Part shown: positions 26,939-35,224 of the stretch, piece by piece | Numbering within the stretch: position 1 is the stretch's first letter | Layout of the letters: each line of letters starts with the position of its first letter | NCBI RefSeq assembly: GCF_003014555.1 | Contig: NZ_PYGE01000012.1 | Span: 101,031-165,030 of the forward strand | Length of the DNA stretch: 64,000 nucleotides | Reading direction: 5' to 3' | DNA from: Haloactinopolyspora alba | Lineage (GTDB): Bacteria > Actinomycetota > Actinomycetes > Jiangellales > Jiangellaceae | Made by a program: the position numbers and the translations under genes | The notes under the pieces: model-generated | Told to the model about the DNA's origin: nothing | Seen by the model: only the letters and a program-made list of their open reading frames with translations | The model's database searches: none

Positions 26939-27757
26939 TCACGACAGGATCGGGTTCCACGTCCCGGCGGCGACGGCCAGCACCACGGCGGCCGCGGTGA
27001 GCAGGGCCGAGCCCGCCAGCAGCGCCGCGTCGGCGCGGCCGAAACGCGCCTGCCGCGCCGACGTACGCGTGTGCACGGCGTCGAAGCCGCGGGCGTCCAT
27101 CGCCACGGCCAACCGGGTACCGCGCCGCACGGCACCAACGAGCAGTGCGAACACGCGGCCGCCGAACACCCGGACCGCGGTCACCGGGTTGCGGTCCCCG
27201 CCGAACCCGCGAGCGCGCCGGGCCCGGCCGAGGATCTCCCACTCGGCGGCCATGACCGGCGCGAGCCGCAGCGCGGCCAGCGACCCGTAGGCGAACCGTG
27301 CCGGGACGCGCAGCTGGCGCGCCAGCGAGTCGGCCAGGTCGACCGGGTCGATGGTCAGCACGGCCAGCACGCCGGGCAGCGCGATCCCGGCCACTCGCAG
27401 GCCGGCGGCCAATCCGACGCCAACGCTGTCCGTGGTCACCAGCAGCGCGCCGACGTCGATCAGCGCCGTGCCGCTCTTGGTGCCGGTGAACACGGCGTTG
27501 CCGGCGGCGACGGTGACGACGGCGACGGACAGCGGCCAGGCGCGCCGGAACAGCGCCCGCCAGCCGATGCCCCAGGCGGGGACGCTGGCCACGGCCGCCG
27601 CGAGCACCACGCCCGCGGTGACCACGTCCACCGTGACCAGCAGCATCACCGCCGGAACGAACGCGGCGGCGAGCTTGGCGACGGGGTTGCGGCGCGCCAG
27701 CGGGGCGCCGGCGTCGATGCTGATGCGGGTCTGCAGCAGGGTCATGTCCTGGTCCAT
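26939..27757 (-). CDS. ykoC: ECF transporter transmembrane component (EcfT/YkoC)
   Basis: A 272-residue membrane scaffold that links the substrate-binding subunit to the ATPase in an energy-coupling-factor importer. Several membrane spans are evident (AAAFVPAVMLLVTVDVVTAG; AALLAGSALLTAAAVVLAVA at the C-terminus). The coupling helices carry the two Ala-Arg-Gly-type motifs in RARRARGFGGDRN and AVAMDARGFDAVHTR. ATG 27757 has GGAG upstream; it overlaps the end of the ATPase gene by 16 bases, and an in-frame ATG at 27745 would make an ATGA junction. Third gene of the ykoEDC unit under a TPP riboswitch. Confidence 0.88.
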   Translation of the reverse strand: MDQDMTLLQTRISIDAGAPLARRNPVAKLAAAFVPAVMLLVTVDVVTAGVVLAAAVASVPAWGIGWRALFRRAWPLSVAVVTVAAGNAVFTGTKSGTALIDVGALLVTTDSVGVGLAAGLRVAGIALPGVLAVLTIDPVDLADSLARQLRVPARFAYGSLAALRLAPVMAAEWEILGRARRARGFGGDRNPVTAVRVFGGRVFALLVGAVRRGTRLAVAMDARGFDAVHTRTSARQARFGRADAALLAGSALLTAAAVVLAVAAGTWNPILS

Positions 27758-29232
27758 GTCGTGGTCTCCGGGTGACGGTCCGCGCGTGCCCGGACGGTGC
27801 CGCCGTCGGCGACGACGTGGCGGTCGGCCAGTGCGCCGGCGAAGGTCTCGTCGTGCGTGACGGTGACGAGCGCGGCGCCGTCGGCACGCAGGCTCACGCA
27901 CAGGTCGAGCAGTTCGGCCCAGGTCCGCGCGTCCTGGCCGAACGTCGGCTCGTCGAGAACCAGCAGGTCCGGCGCCGTCGCCAGGACCGCGGCGACCGAC
28001 AGCCGGCGTTTCTCGCCGCCGGAGAGCGTGAACGGGTTGGCCTCGGCCAGCCGGTCCAGGCGCAGCCGGGACAGCAGCTCGTCGGCGCGCTCGGCGGCGT
28101 ACGTGCGGTCCAGCCGGGCCCGTCGCGGGCCGATCAGCAGCTCGTCGCGGACGGTACGGGCCAGGAACTGATGCTCCGGGTCCTGGAACACGGTGCCCAC
28201 CCGCCGGCACAGGTCGCGGGCGCGCCACGCGTGCAGGGAGCGATCGGGGTCGTCGAGCAGCCGCACCGATCCGGTGTCCGGGGCCAGCAGCCCGGCCATC
28301 AGCATCGCGAGCGTGGACTTGCCGCTGCCGTTGCGACCGGTGACGGCCACGGCCTCGCCGCGGTGCGCGGTCAACTCGGTGGGACGCAGCGCGGGCTCGC
28401 TGGTCCGCGGGTACGTCAGCGACACGCCGCGTGCCGCGGCCAGCGGTGCTCCTCCGGGACCCGGGAGGTGCGCTGGCGGCGCCGGGCCCCAGGGCGCGGG
28501 CACCCAGACGCCGGCGTCGGCCAGTGACCTGCCGTGCTCGGCGAACACCCGTGCCGGCGTGCCGTCCGCGGCGACGCCCCCGCCGGGTTCGAGGACGACG
28601 ACGCGGTCGACCAGGTCCATGACGTCGTCGACGCGGTGCTCCACGATCAGGACCGTGGTGTCTTCGGCCGTCAGCGAACGGTCGATCGCGGCCAGCACGT
28701 CCGCGCGTCCCGGCGGGTCGAGGTTGGCGGTGGGCTCGTCGAGCGCCAGCACGGCCGGCTCGCGGACCAGCGCGCCGGCGAGCGCGAGACGCTGCTGCTC
28801 GCCACCGGACAGCGCCGACGTGGCACGGTCGCGGCCGTAGCCGAAGCCGACCCGGCGCATCGCCTCGTCGACCCGCGGCCAGATCGCGTCCGGCGGCACG
28901 GCGGCGTTCTCCAGGCCGAACGCGACGTCGTCGCCGGCGCGCGACATCACCAGTGACGCCTCGGGGTCCTGCTGCACCATGCCGAGGCGGCCCCGGACCG
29001 ACGTGGCCGGTTCGCCGTCGATCAGCACCGCGCCCTCGTGCTCGGCGGCGGTCTCGGGGTCGAGGAGTCCCGCGACGCCGCGCAGCATCGTCGACTTGCC
29101 CGCGCCGGAGGCGCCGATCAGCAGCACGCGCTCACCGGGCGCGATGTCGAGGTCGACGCCACGACACGCCCACGCCCGGCGCCCGGCGTAGCGCCAGCCC
29201 CAACCGCGCAGGACCACCCTGGCCGGGGCCAT
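27742..29232 (-). CDS. ykoD: ECF transporter double ATPase (YkoD-like)
   Basis: A 496-residue fusion of two ABC ATPase domains that powers the importer. Domain 1: Walker A LIGASGAGKST (about 38), signature LSGGEQQRLALAGAL (about 144), Walker B AVLALDEPTANLDPP. Domain 2: Walker A VTGRNGSGKST (about 305), signature LSGGEKRRLSVAAVL, Walker B LLVLDEPTFGQDA. Both domains retain catalytic Glu and the switch His (IVEHRVDD; TVTHDETF). The ATG overlaps the ykoE stop (ATGA). A Pro/Gly-rich linker at about 240-265 joins the halves. Confidence 0.92.
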   Translation of the reverse strand: MAPARVVLRGWGWRYAGRRAWACRGVDLDIAPGERVLLIGASGAGKSTMLRGVAGLLDPETAAEHEGAVLIDGEPATSVRGRLGMVQQDPEASLVMSRAGDDVAFGLENAAVPPDAIWPRVDEAMRRVGFGYGRDRATSALSGGEQQRLALAGALVREPAVLALDEPTANLDPPGRADVLAAIDRSLTAEDTTVLIVEHRVDDVMDLVDRVVVLEPGGGVAADGTPARVFAEHGRSLADAGVWVPAPWGPAPPAHLPGPGGAPLAAARGVSLTYPRTSEPALRPTELTAHRGEAVAVTGRNGSGKSTLAMLMAGLLAPDTGSVRLLDDPDRSLHAWRARDLCRRVGTVFQDPEHQFLARTVRDELLIGPRRARLDRTYAAERADELLSRLRLDRLAEANPFTLSGGEKRRLSVAAVLATAPDLLVLDEPTFGQDARTWAELLDLCVSLRADGAALVTVTHDETFAGALADRHVVADGGTVRARADRHPETTTWTRT

Positions 29233-29861
29233 CAGACCTCGGCCTGCGCCCGGCCGGACGCGAACGGCGCCAGCACGCCGGTGCGGGCCAGCGCGCGTAC
29301 CAGTACCGAGCCGAGGACGCCGGCGATGACCACGCCGGTGGTGATGGCGCACAGCGTGTAGACGATCTTCCAGTCCCACGCGTAGGGGGCGTTCAGCACG
29401 AAGCCCTCGTACACGCCCATGGCGAGCCCCGCGCCGGCTCCCGCGAACACGGCGGCGACGACGCCCCAGCGCCGGTAGGCCAGCAGCGCGAAGACCACCT
29501 CGGCGCCGAGGCCCTGCCACACGCCGGACAGGAAGACCGACAGTCCCCAGGCCGAGCCGAACAGCATCGAGACCGTCGCGGCGACGACCTCGGTGTACAA
29601 CGCGGCCCCCGGCCTGCGGATCACCAGGCCGCCGACGACCGCGGGAAGCAGCCACACCCCGCCGATCAGCGGCGCCGCCGGCGAACCGGTCAACGGGCCG
29701 CTGATGGCCGGATAGATCAGGTTGTTCCAGACGGCGAACAGCACGCCGAACGCCACCGCCAGCACGGAGGCGACGACGATGTCGACGGTGCGCCAGCGCC
29801 ACCGGCGGATCCGGGACGTGGGCGCGTTGGAAGGATGTGTCGGGTCTTGCGGACTTCTCAT
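29232..29861 (-). CDS. ykoE: ECF transporter S component, thiamine-precursor (HMP) type YkoE
   Basis: A 209-residue integral membrane protein that binds the vitamin substrate. After a short basic N-terminus the spans follow (VDIVVASVLAVAFGVLFAVW, GGVWLLPAVVGGLVIRRPGA, SMLFGSAWGLSVFLSGVWQG, IVYTLCAITTGVVIAGVLGS). VWNNLIYPAI and LSGVWQGLGAEVVFAL fit the YkoE family. ATG 29861 is chosen because AGAGGAG lies nine bases upstream; a longer frame to 29918 lacks one. The TPP riboswitch directly upstream supports import of hydroxymethylpyrimidine or thiamine. Confidence 0.9.
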   Translation of the reverse strand: MRSPQDPTHPSNAPTSRIRRWRWRTVDIVVASVLAVAFGVLFAVWNNLIYPAISGPLTGSPAAPLIGGVWLLPAVVGGLVIRRPGAALYTEVVAATVSMLFGSAWGLSVFLSGVWQGLGAEVVFALLAYRRWGVVAAVFAGAGAGLAMGVYEGFVLNAPYAWDWKIVYTLCAITTGVVIAGVLGSVLVRALARTGVLAPFASGRAQAEV

Positions 29862-29971
29862 GGCGAGCGGCTCCTCTTTCGGCGGGCTCGTCACGCGGCG
29901 AGGAGCACTTGAACGCACGGCAGCGCGTCCACGGGCGATGCCCGCGAACGCGCTGCGGCTGATTCGAGGTG

Positions 29972-30060
29972 TTGACTCCCTGCGCCGGCATGATCCGGAT
30001 CAGGTTCGAGGGTCTGCGGGTCGGTCCCGCACTCTCAGCGCTGCAGCGCTCCCCTGTCGT
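29972..30060 (-). promoter_or_regulatory. TPP riboswitch (THI element) controlling ykoEDC
   Basis: On the minus strand the conserved thiamine-pyrophosphate aptamer is clear: ACAGGGGAGC at about 30057-30048, GCTGAGAGTGC at about 30040, then GACCCTCGAACCTGATC near 30013-29997 and GGATCATGCCGGCGCAGGGA near 30001-29975. It lies 111 bases before the ykoE ATG. High TPP should reduce expression of the transporter, as established for this riboswitch class. Confidence 0.93.
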
Positions 30061-30231
30061 GGGTATGAAGTTGTTGCGCCGAGGATACACCGTTGTGACC
30101 GGATTCGTCTGCCGTCGGTCTGGTGACGTTTCGGTGACGTTCCGGTTTGTCGGGGGTATGCTCCGTGACGGCGGTCCGCCCGGGCCGCCGACGCACGCCC
30201 TGAAGAGTCGAGCCGAACGAGGTCTGCCGCG

Positions 30232-30972
30232 ATGCCACTGGCCCGCCGACAGGTCGCACTCGGTTCCACCGTTCTGCTTGCGGTGGCCGTCGCCGGCTGC
30301 GGCGGCGAATCCGAACACCCCTCGGTCGCGCCGCTGGCGCAGATCTCCGTCAGCAACGACGCCGCGGAGAACGGCATCGCCGACGTCGCGCCGGAGAAGG
30401 CGCTCGAGCGTGCCATCTCCGCGATGGAGTCCACCGGGTCGTACCGCGTCAAGGGCACCACCACCGACGGCAACGCGCTCAACATCGTCTTCGAGGTCGG
30501 CGTCGGCTCCACCGGCACGATCAAGTCGGGCAACCCGGTGAAGCTGGTGTCGGTCCAGGGCGCCGTGTACGTCCGAGGTGACGAAGAGAGCATGAAGGCG
30601 CTGGTCGGCGACGACGTCGAGGCCACCATCGGGGACCGGTGGCTGGCCCTCTCGCCGAAGTCGAGCTCCGGGTTCTCGATCTTCTCCGACGGCGCCACCT
30701 TCGCCGAGGCCGTCCTCGGCGCCGCCGCTCCGTCGCGGATCACCGGTGTCAGCGAGGTCGACGGCAAGCTCGCGGTCGGGCTGCTGTTCCCGGACACCGG
30801 CGCAACGCTGTGGGTCGCCGCCACCGGTGAGCCGCTACCGCTGCGGTTCGAGGAGAAGGGCGCCACCGCCGGCAAGGGCGTGCTGACCTTCAGCAATTTC
30901 GGCGCCGACGTCGAGGTGACCGCGCCGGCCGAGGACGAGGTGCTGACGGTCGACGAGTTGCCCGCGCAATAA
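30232..30972 (+). CDS. LppX/LprG-like lipoprotein
   Basis: A 246-residue secreted lipoprotein. The signal peptide ends with the lipobox VAGC (Cys at about residue 23) and is followed by GGESE. The mature part resembles the LppX_LprAFG family, which in mycobacteria carries lipids across the envelope: an amphipathic helix (PEKALERAISAMESTGSYRV), strands INIVFEVGVG-like and VKLVSVQGAVYVRGD, and the typical TLWVAATGEPLPLRFEEKG near the C-terminus. The ATG follows GAGG. The upstream region (30061-30231) is shared with the divergent riboswitch promoter. Confidence 0.8.
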   Translation: MPLARRQVALGSTVLLAVAVAGCGGESEHPSVAPLAQISVSNDAAENGIADVAPEKALERAISAMESTGSYRVKGTTTDGNALNIVFEVGVGSTGTIKSGNPVKLVSVQGAVYVRGDEESMKALVGDDVEATIGDRWLALSPKSSSGFSIFSDGATFAEAVLGAAAPSRITGVSEVDGKLAVGLLFPDTGATLWVAATGEPLPLRFEEKGATAGKGVLTFSNFGADVEVTAPAEDEVLTVDELPAQ

Positions 30973-31096
30973 CCCTGGCTGTGCCCCGGCAGGTCGCCGC
31001 GAAGTAGCCCGGTTGGTTGCCCGCGACTGTCCGCCAGGGCGTGTCGGACCCCTCCGTTGCGGCGGTCCGCGCCGGCACGGGTCATAATCATGCATT

Positions 31097-31864
31097 GTGG
31101 AACTCGTGGGATCCGTGGCCGTCGGCTTGACGGCGTTGTTCGGCCGGGTCCGCCCGGAGGGCCTGGACCATCTGCCGAAGCGGGGGCCGGCGATCCTCGC
31201 CGTCAACCACACGACCATCGCGGACGTGCCGCCGGTGCTGGCCACGTTGTACCGCTCCGGTCTGCGCCCCAGCATTCCGTGCGAACGGCCCAATTGCGGC
31301 GCCGACCACGGTCATGTCCGGTTCATGGCGTCGTCGCAGGTATTCGCGAGCCGCACGATCGGTCCGCTCGCACGGCAGGCCGGGATGATCGAGGTCGGGT
31401 TGCGGCAGGCCGGCGCGGTGGCGCTGCGGGCCGCGCACGACGCCCTGGCACGTGGCGAGGTCGTCGGCATCTACCCGGAGGGTGACGTCTCGGCCACCGA
31501 GGACGGCTCACCACGCCGGTTCCGGTTCGGGGTCGGGCGGCTGGCCGCCGAAGCGGGCGTTCCGGTCGTGCCCATCGCGCACCACGACGCGCGCCGTATC
31601 GGCTCCGGCTCCGTCGCGCGTAGCCTCGGAGGTGCGCTCACGTCGATCGTGCGCCGGCCCACCGTCCGGTTGCGCGTCGGCAAGCCGATCCGCCCGGACG
31701 AGTTCGCCGGACTCCCGCTGCGCGACGTCGTCGACCTGGTCCAGGATCGGGTCGTCGAGGTCTGGCGCGCGGTGTCCGGTGAGGCGGTGCCCGACGCCGG
31801 CGAGGCGGTGCCCGAGGCCGGTGAGGCGGTGCCCGAGGCCGGTCCGCAGGAAAAACCATTGTGA
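31097..31864 (+). CDS. 1-acyl-sn-glycerol-3-phosphate acyltransferase family protein (PlsC-like)
   Basis: A 255-residue membrane-associated acyltransferase. The catalytic HxxxxD is in LAVNHTTIADVPP (about residue 37), the second family motif is seen in YPEGDVSATEDG (about 135) and hydrophobic VPVVPIAHHDARR follows. These enzymes acylate lysophosphatidic acid or related lipids. The C-terminus carries three GEAVPDA/GEAVPEA heptad repeats encoded by a 21-base tandem repeat. CATAAT at 31083-31088 immediately before the GTG suggests a leaderless mRNA. The stretch 30973-31096 contains only this promoter and a weak CCCTGGC/GCCAGGG pairing. Confidence 0.85.
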   Translation: MELVGSVAVGLTALFGRVRPEGLDHLPKRGPAILAVNHTTIADVPPVLATLYRSGLRPSIPCERPNCGADHGHVRFMASSQVFASRTIGPLARQAGMIEVGLRQAGAVALRAAHDALARGEVVGIYPEGDVSATEDGSPRRFRFGVGRLAAEAGVPVVPIAHHDARRIGSGSVARSLGGALTSIVRRPTVRLRVGKPIRPDEFAGLPLRDVVDLVQDRVVEVWRAVSGEAVPDAGEAVPEAGEAVPEAGPQEKPL

Positions 31865-32014
31865 CCGGCGGAGCCGCCGGGGCACCGTGGACGGCGACCG
31901 GCAGGGGACACCGTTGGCGCAGAATTCGCCGGCGGGTCTCCCTCCTGTCCGGCGTACGACATTAGAGTCGTCAGCAACGAGCTGCGTCAGGCGGGTCGGA
32001 GAGGAGGTGCGTGC

Positions 32015-32521
32015 GTGAACACTCTCGTCCTGAACGCCTCCTACGAGCCGCTCGCGGTGGTCCCCGTCCGCCGCGCGGTCATCCTCGTGCTGACCGAGAA
32101 GGCCGTCATGGAGCACGCCGACTCCGGCAAGCTCATCCGATCAGCCACCCGTGAGCTGCCGACACCGCTGGTGGTTCGGCTGCTGCGGTTCGTGCGGGTG
32201 CCGTACCGCCGCAAGGTGCCGTGGTCACGCAGCGGCGTGCTCGACCGGGACGGGCGACGCTGCGCCTACTGCGGCGGGCGCGCGTCCTCGATCGACCACC
32301 TGGTGCCCACCTCACGGGGTGGAGCATCGCGCAGCTGGCGCAACACCGTCGCCTCGTGCGTGGCCTGCAACCAGGCCAAGGCGGACCGTACCCCCGCCGA
32401 GGCCGGCATGCGGCTGCTGGTCCAGCCGTACGAGCCCAAGGCACACCGTGCGCTGGTGCTGGCGCTGGGCGTGCCCACCAGCGAGGCGCTGCCCGACTGG
32501 CTCGCCGCCGCCGTTACCTGA
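32015..32521 (+). CDS. HNH endonuclease
   Basis: A 168-residue HNH nuclease of the type widely conserved in actinobacteria with unknown role. The N-terminus MNTLVLNASYEPLAVVPVRR and a central domain are followed by the zinc-binding HNH motif: CAYCGG (about residue 88), SIDHLVPTSRGG (catalytic His), NTVASCVACNQAKAD (Asn, Cys pair). It is not accompanied by restriction-modification or phage genes, so a housekeeping role is more likely than defence. GTG lies after a strong GGAGG. Confidence 0.92.
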   Translation: MNTLVLNASYEPLAVVPVRRAVILVLTEKAVMEHADSGKLIRSATRELPTPLVVRLLRFVRVPYRRKVPWSRSGVLDRDGRRCAYCGGRASSIDHLVPTSRGGASRSWRNTVASCVACNQAKADRTPAEAGMRLLVQPYEPKAHRALVLALGVPTSEALPDWLAAAVT

Positions 32522-32592
32522 GCGAACCGGACGAGTGCGCTCATCAGCGCTGCCCAGGTGGGTACTGTCATCAGTAGACAGGAGGTGTGCCA

Positions 32593-33075
32593 ATGGTGAG
32601 TCCGGTTCCGGGTCTGCCGACCGGCATGGTGGTCGGGACGTACGACGATTACCCGACCGTCCAGCGTGCGGTCGACTACCTGTCCGACCAGAAGTTCCCC
32701 GTCGAGCAGCTGGCCATCGTCGGCACCGACCTGCGTCAGGTCGAGCGCGTCACCGGACGGCTGACCTGGGGCAAGGCGGCGCTGGGCGGGTTGGCCAGTG
32801 GTGCCTGGCTCGGGCTTTTCGTCGGACTGCTGCTCGGCCTGTTCACCAACGAGGGCTGGGCGCAGATCATCCTGTTCAGCGTGGCGTGGGGTGCGGTGTT
32901 CATGGCGATCTTCGGGGTCGCCGGGTACGCGTTCACCGGTGGCCGGCGGGACTTCACCTCGAAGAGCGTCACCATCGCCGCACGGTACGAGATCTACTGC
33001 CAGCACCAGCACGCCGCACAGGCGCGCGACCTGCTGGCGAAGCTGTCACTGCAGTCCGACCGGCCCACGTCGTGA
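32593..33075 (+). CDS. General stress protein 17M-like membrane protein
   Basis: A 160-residue protein with an N-terminal domain similar to Bacillus general stress protein 17M (VVGTYDDYPTVQRAVDYLSD, QLAIVGTDLRQVERVTG), which resembles an internal alpha/beta repeat, followed by two membrane segments (AWLGLFVGLLLGLF; IILFSVAWGAVFMAIFGVAG) containing Gly zipper spacing, and a C-terminal strand-helix (VTIAARYEIYCQHQHAAQAR). ATG 32593 is seven bases after GGAGG. The gene sits directly before the antisense corA relic and may be the last intact gene of that region. Confidence 0.85.
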   Translation: MVSPVPGLPTGMVVGTYDDYPTVQRAVDYLSDQKFPVEQLAIVGTDLRQVERVTGRLTWGKAALGGLASGAWLGLFVGLLLGLFTNEGWAQIILFSVAWGAVFMAIFGVAGYAFTGGRRDFTSKSVTIAARYEIYCQHQHAAQARDLLAKLSLQSDRPTS

Positions 33076-33078
33076 CGC

Positions 33079-33307
33079 CTACAGCCACCCGCGCCGCCTG
33101 ACCGCCCACGACGTGATGGTGCGCATGTCGTCGTTCTGCACCACCGACAGCTGCGCCCCGCACGAAGCCGTCGCCCGCGCGGGCCGCCGCGACCGCGTCG
33201 TCGTAGCCGTGATCGTCCTGGCGGTTCCCGTCCCGGTACCGACTCCACTCGATCACCGTCGCGCCTGCGCAGCAGCCGAACGCGGATGGGCCGGTTTCGC
33301 CGTCCAT
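33079..33307 (-). pseudogene. corA: Relic of a CorA-type magnesium transporter gene
   Basis: On the minus strand an ATG at 33307 opens a frame whose residues about 18-45 (VIEWSRYRDGNRQDDHGYDD, AVAAARAGDGFV) look like the start of actinobacterial CorA. Directly after this, in another frame, the DNA reads QLSVVQNDDMRTITSWA, the conserved CorA segment just before the first membrane helix, and this is joined to RRRGWL and TAG, a typical CorA C-terminal end. So at least two deletions removed the middle and both membrane helices, leaving about 229 bases. The rest of the gap, 33308-33382, holds nothing evident. Confidence 0.65.
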
Positions 33308-33382
33308 CCACTCCGTTAGCGTTGCCAGCATGATGCTGTGTAAGACCGGCCGGAAGCGGGACCTCGACGCGGCGAGTCGGCG

Positions 33383-34477
33383 GTGACACTGGCCGAGCGG
33401 TTCCGCTCGCACGCGGACGCCTGTGACCGGATGGGCGCGCCGCTGTACGGCGTCCTGATGCGCGGCATGGCCGGCGACTGGGAGGCCGGCGGCGTCGTGC
33501 GCGACATCTGCGCGGGCTGGGAGGACGCCACCGACGCCGACGTCGTCCAACTGCGCTTCCTGGCCGGCGTGCACCGTCTGGTGCTGACCGGGCGGGCGCC
33601 GGCGCTCGAGCCGTACTACCGCAACCTCGGCGGTGAGCGCGCCCCTGACTACGCGTGGGAGACCGCGGTCGACGTGGTGGTCCGGCACCGGGACGAACTA
33701 CGGCACGACCTCGAGATCGTCCCGCAGACCAACGAGGTGGGCCGGACGGTTCCGCTGGTGGTGGCACTGTACGCGGCCGCGGCCGCGACCGGGCGCCGTC
33801 GAGTCCGGCTGCTGGAGGTCGGCGCCAGCGCCGGGCTCAACCTGCTGCCCGACGAGTACCGGATCGACACCGGCAGCTGGTCCTGGGGGCCGCCGGACGC
33901 CGACGTGCGGATCGACGCGACGGTGGAGGTGCCGGTCACTCCGGTCCCGGTCGAGATCGTGGCACGACGCGGTTGCGACCGCGACCCCGTCGACCCGCGG
34001 TCCGACGAAGGCAGGCTGCGGCTGCGGTCGTTCGTCTGGCCGGACGACGTCGAGCGGTACCGGCGCCTCGACGGAGCGCTCGCGGTCGCCGCGCGGCACC
34101 CCGAGGTCGCGGTGGACCGGGCGGGCGCCGCGACGTGGCTACGCGCGCAGCTGGCCGAGCCCGTCGGCGACGACGTGCTGACCGTCGTGTGGCACTCCGT
34201 CGTCTGGCAGTACCTGTCACAGCAGGAGCGGCGCGAGGCCGATGCCGTGATCGACGCCGCTGCCGCGCGGATGCCACTGGCCCACGTGTCGATGGAACCG
34301 GTCGATCCGCACCGCGTCTCCGACATCGCCCTGACGCTCACGACCCGTGCAGACGACGCCGAGCGGCCCGATGCCGCGGTCGAGCGCCTCGATGCGGACC
34401 GCGCCGAGCGGACGGTGACCCTCGGCGCCGTTCACCCACACGGCACACCACTCCGTCCCGCGCCACCCCGAGAATGA
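33383..34477 (+). CDS. DUF2332 domain-containing protein
   Basis: A 364-residue member of DUF2332, a family of unknown function with a methyltransferase-like arrangement. Family features include AERFRSHADACDRMGAPLYG at the N-terminus, FLAGVHRLVLTGRAPALEPY, the probable nucleotide-binding loop LLEVGASAGLNLLPDEYRID (about residue 148) and VLTVVWHSVVWQYLSQQERR (about 265). No signal peptide. Its TGA stop is inside a perfect 46-bp palindrome. The GTG start has only a weak ribosome site. Confidence 0.87.
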   Translation: MTLAERFRSHADACDRMGAPLYGVLMRGMAGDWEAGGVVRDICAGWEDATDADVVQLRFLAGVHRLVLTGRAPALEPYYRNLGGERAPDYAWETAVDVVVRHRDELRHDLEIVPQTNEVGRTVPLVVALYAAAAATGRRRVRLLEVGASAGLNLLPDEYRIDTGSWSWGPPDADVRIDATVEVPVTPVPVEIVARRGCDRDPVDPRSDEGRLRLRSFVWPDDVERYRRLDGALAVAARHPEVAVDRAGAATWLRAQLAEPVGDDVLTVVWHSVVWQYLSQQERREADAVIDAAAARMPLAHVSMEPVDPHRVSDIALTLTTRADDAERPDAAVERLDADRAERTVTLGAVHPHGTPLRPAPPRE

Positions 34478-34517
34478 TCACGTCCCGCATGGAATTCCAT
34501 GCGGGACGTGATCATTC
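34472..34517 (+). repeat. Perfect 46-bp palindrome containing the DUF2332 stop codon
   Basis: Positions 34472-34494 are exactly complementary to 34495-34517 with no loop; the centre is GGAATTCC and each arm carries AATGATCACGTCCCGCAT. The TGA at 34475-34477 terminates the DUF2332 gene. As RNA it would form a long hairpin and probably act as terminator. The centre motif CATGGAATTCCATG is shared with the repeats at 53311 and 63856. Confidence 0.95.
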
Positions 34518-34582
34518 CCAAGAGGCCGGGGAAACGGGGAAGGTGCTTGACGGGCGGTTGCTGTCGCGGAACCGTCGGCGCT

Positions 34583-35224
34583 GTGAAAGGTGAGCCGACC
34601 TGCCCGCGCTGTGGGGATCAACCGCGTCCGCCCGGTGCATGGTCCAGCCGGTGGGTCTGTGCCAGGCACGGTGAGGTGTACCCGGTGGCGCCGCTGGTCG
34701 CGCCGTCCGCGCGGCTGGTGCGCCGGCTCGGCGAACGGTCCAGGGTCCCGATGTGGCTGCCTTGGCCGCTGCCGCACGGCTGGGTGGTCGGGGCCATGGT
34801 GCACGCCGGCGACGACGCCACCGGCGTGCGGGCGGCGGGGGTGGCGATCAGCGGCCCCAATCCGCTGGGTGGCCCGGCCGATCTGGTGCTGGTCAGCGAG
34901 GAGCAGGGCGTCGGCCTCGGCGCGGGACTGGCCGGCCTGGACGGCCCCGACCCCGGGACGGCGGTGCAGGGCGAGCCCAGCGCGAAGGTCCTGGTGCACA
35001 ACCGCGCGGTTCCGCTGTGGTTCGTGGACGGGCCCGCCGACCGTGCGGTGTACGCGGGGCACTGGGGCGGGACCTGGCTGTGGGCGGTGCTGTCGCCCTC
35101 GACGGCGGGGGTGCTGCTGCTCGAGGACGTGGAGGTCGTGGATCTGCGTGATCTCGGCCACGAAGCGGACCTGCTGCCTTACGGAACGCCGCCGCCGTGG
35201 CTGTCCCGGGGCTACGATCTGTGA
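34583..35224 (+). CDS. DUF6758 family protein with N-terminal zinc-ribbon
   Basis: A 213-residue actinobacterial protein of unknown function. It begins with a zinc-ribbon-like EPTCPRCGDQPRPPGAWSSR and CARHG, then a conserved domain with MWLPWPLPHGWVVGAMVHAG, GGPADLVLVSEEQGVGLGAG and GGTWLWAVLSPSTAGVLLLE. GTG 34583 is chosen over an upstream ATG at 34499, which lies inside the palindrome and would add 28 non-conserved residues. Its stop overlaps the start of the PHP gene (GTGA), so DUF6758-PHP-marC form one tight operon. Confidence 0.83.
   Translation: MKGEPTCPRCGDQPRPPGAWSSRWVCARHGEVYPVAPLVAPSARLVRRLGERSRVPMWLPWPLPHGWVVGAMVHAGDDATGVRAAGVAISGPNPLGGPADLVLVSEEQGVGLGAGLAGLDGPDPGTAVQGEPSAKVLVHNRAVPLWFVDGPADRAVYAGHWGGTWLWAVLSPSTAGVLLLEDVEVVDLRDLGHEADLLPYGTPPPWLSRGYDL

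Noticed and set aside
32015..32521. Restriction endonuclease or homing endonuclease
   Set aside because: The HNH protein lacks a methyltransferase partner, an intron or phage context, and matches the solitary actinobacterial housekeeping type.
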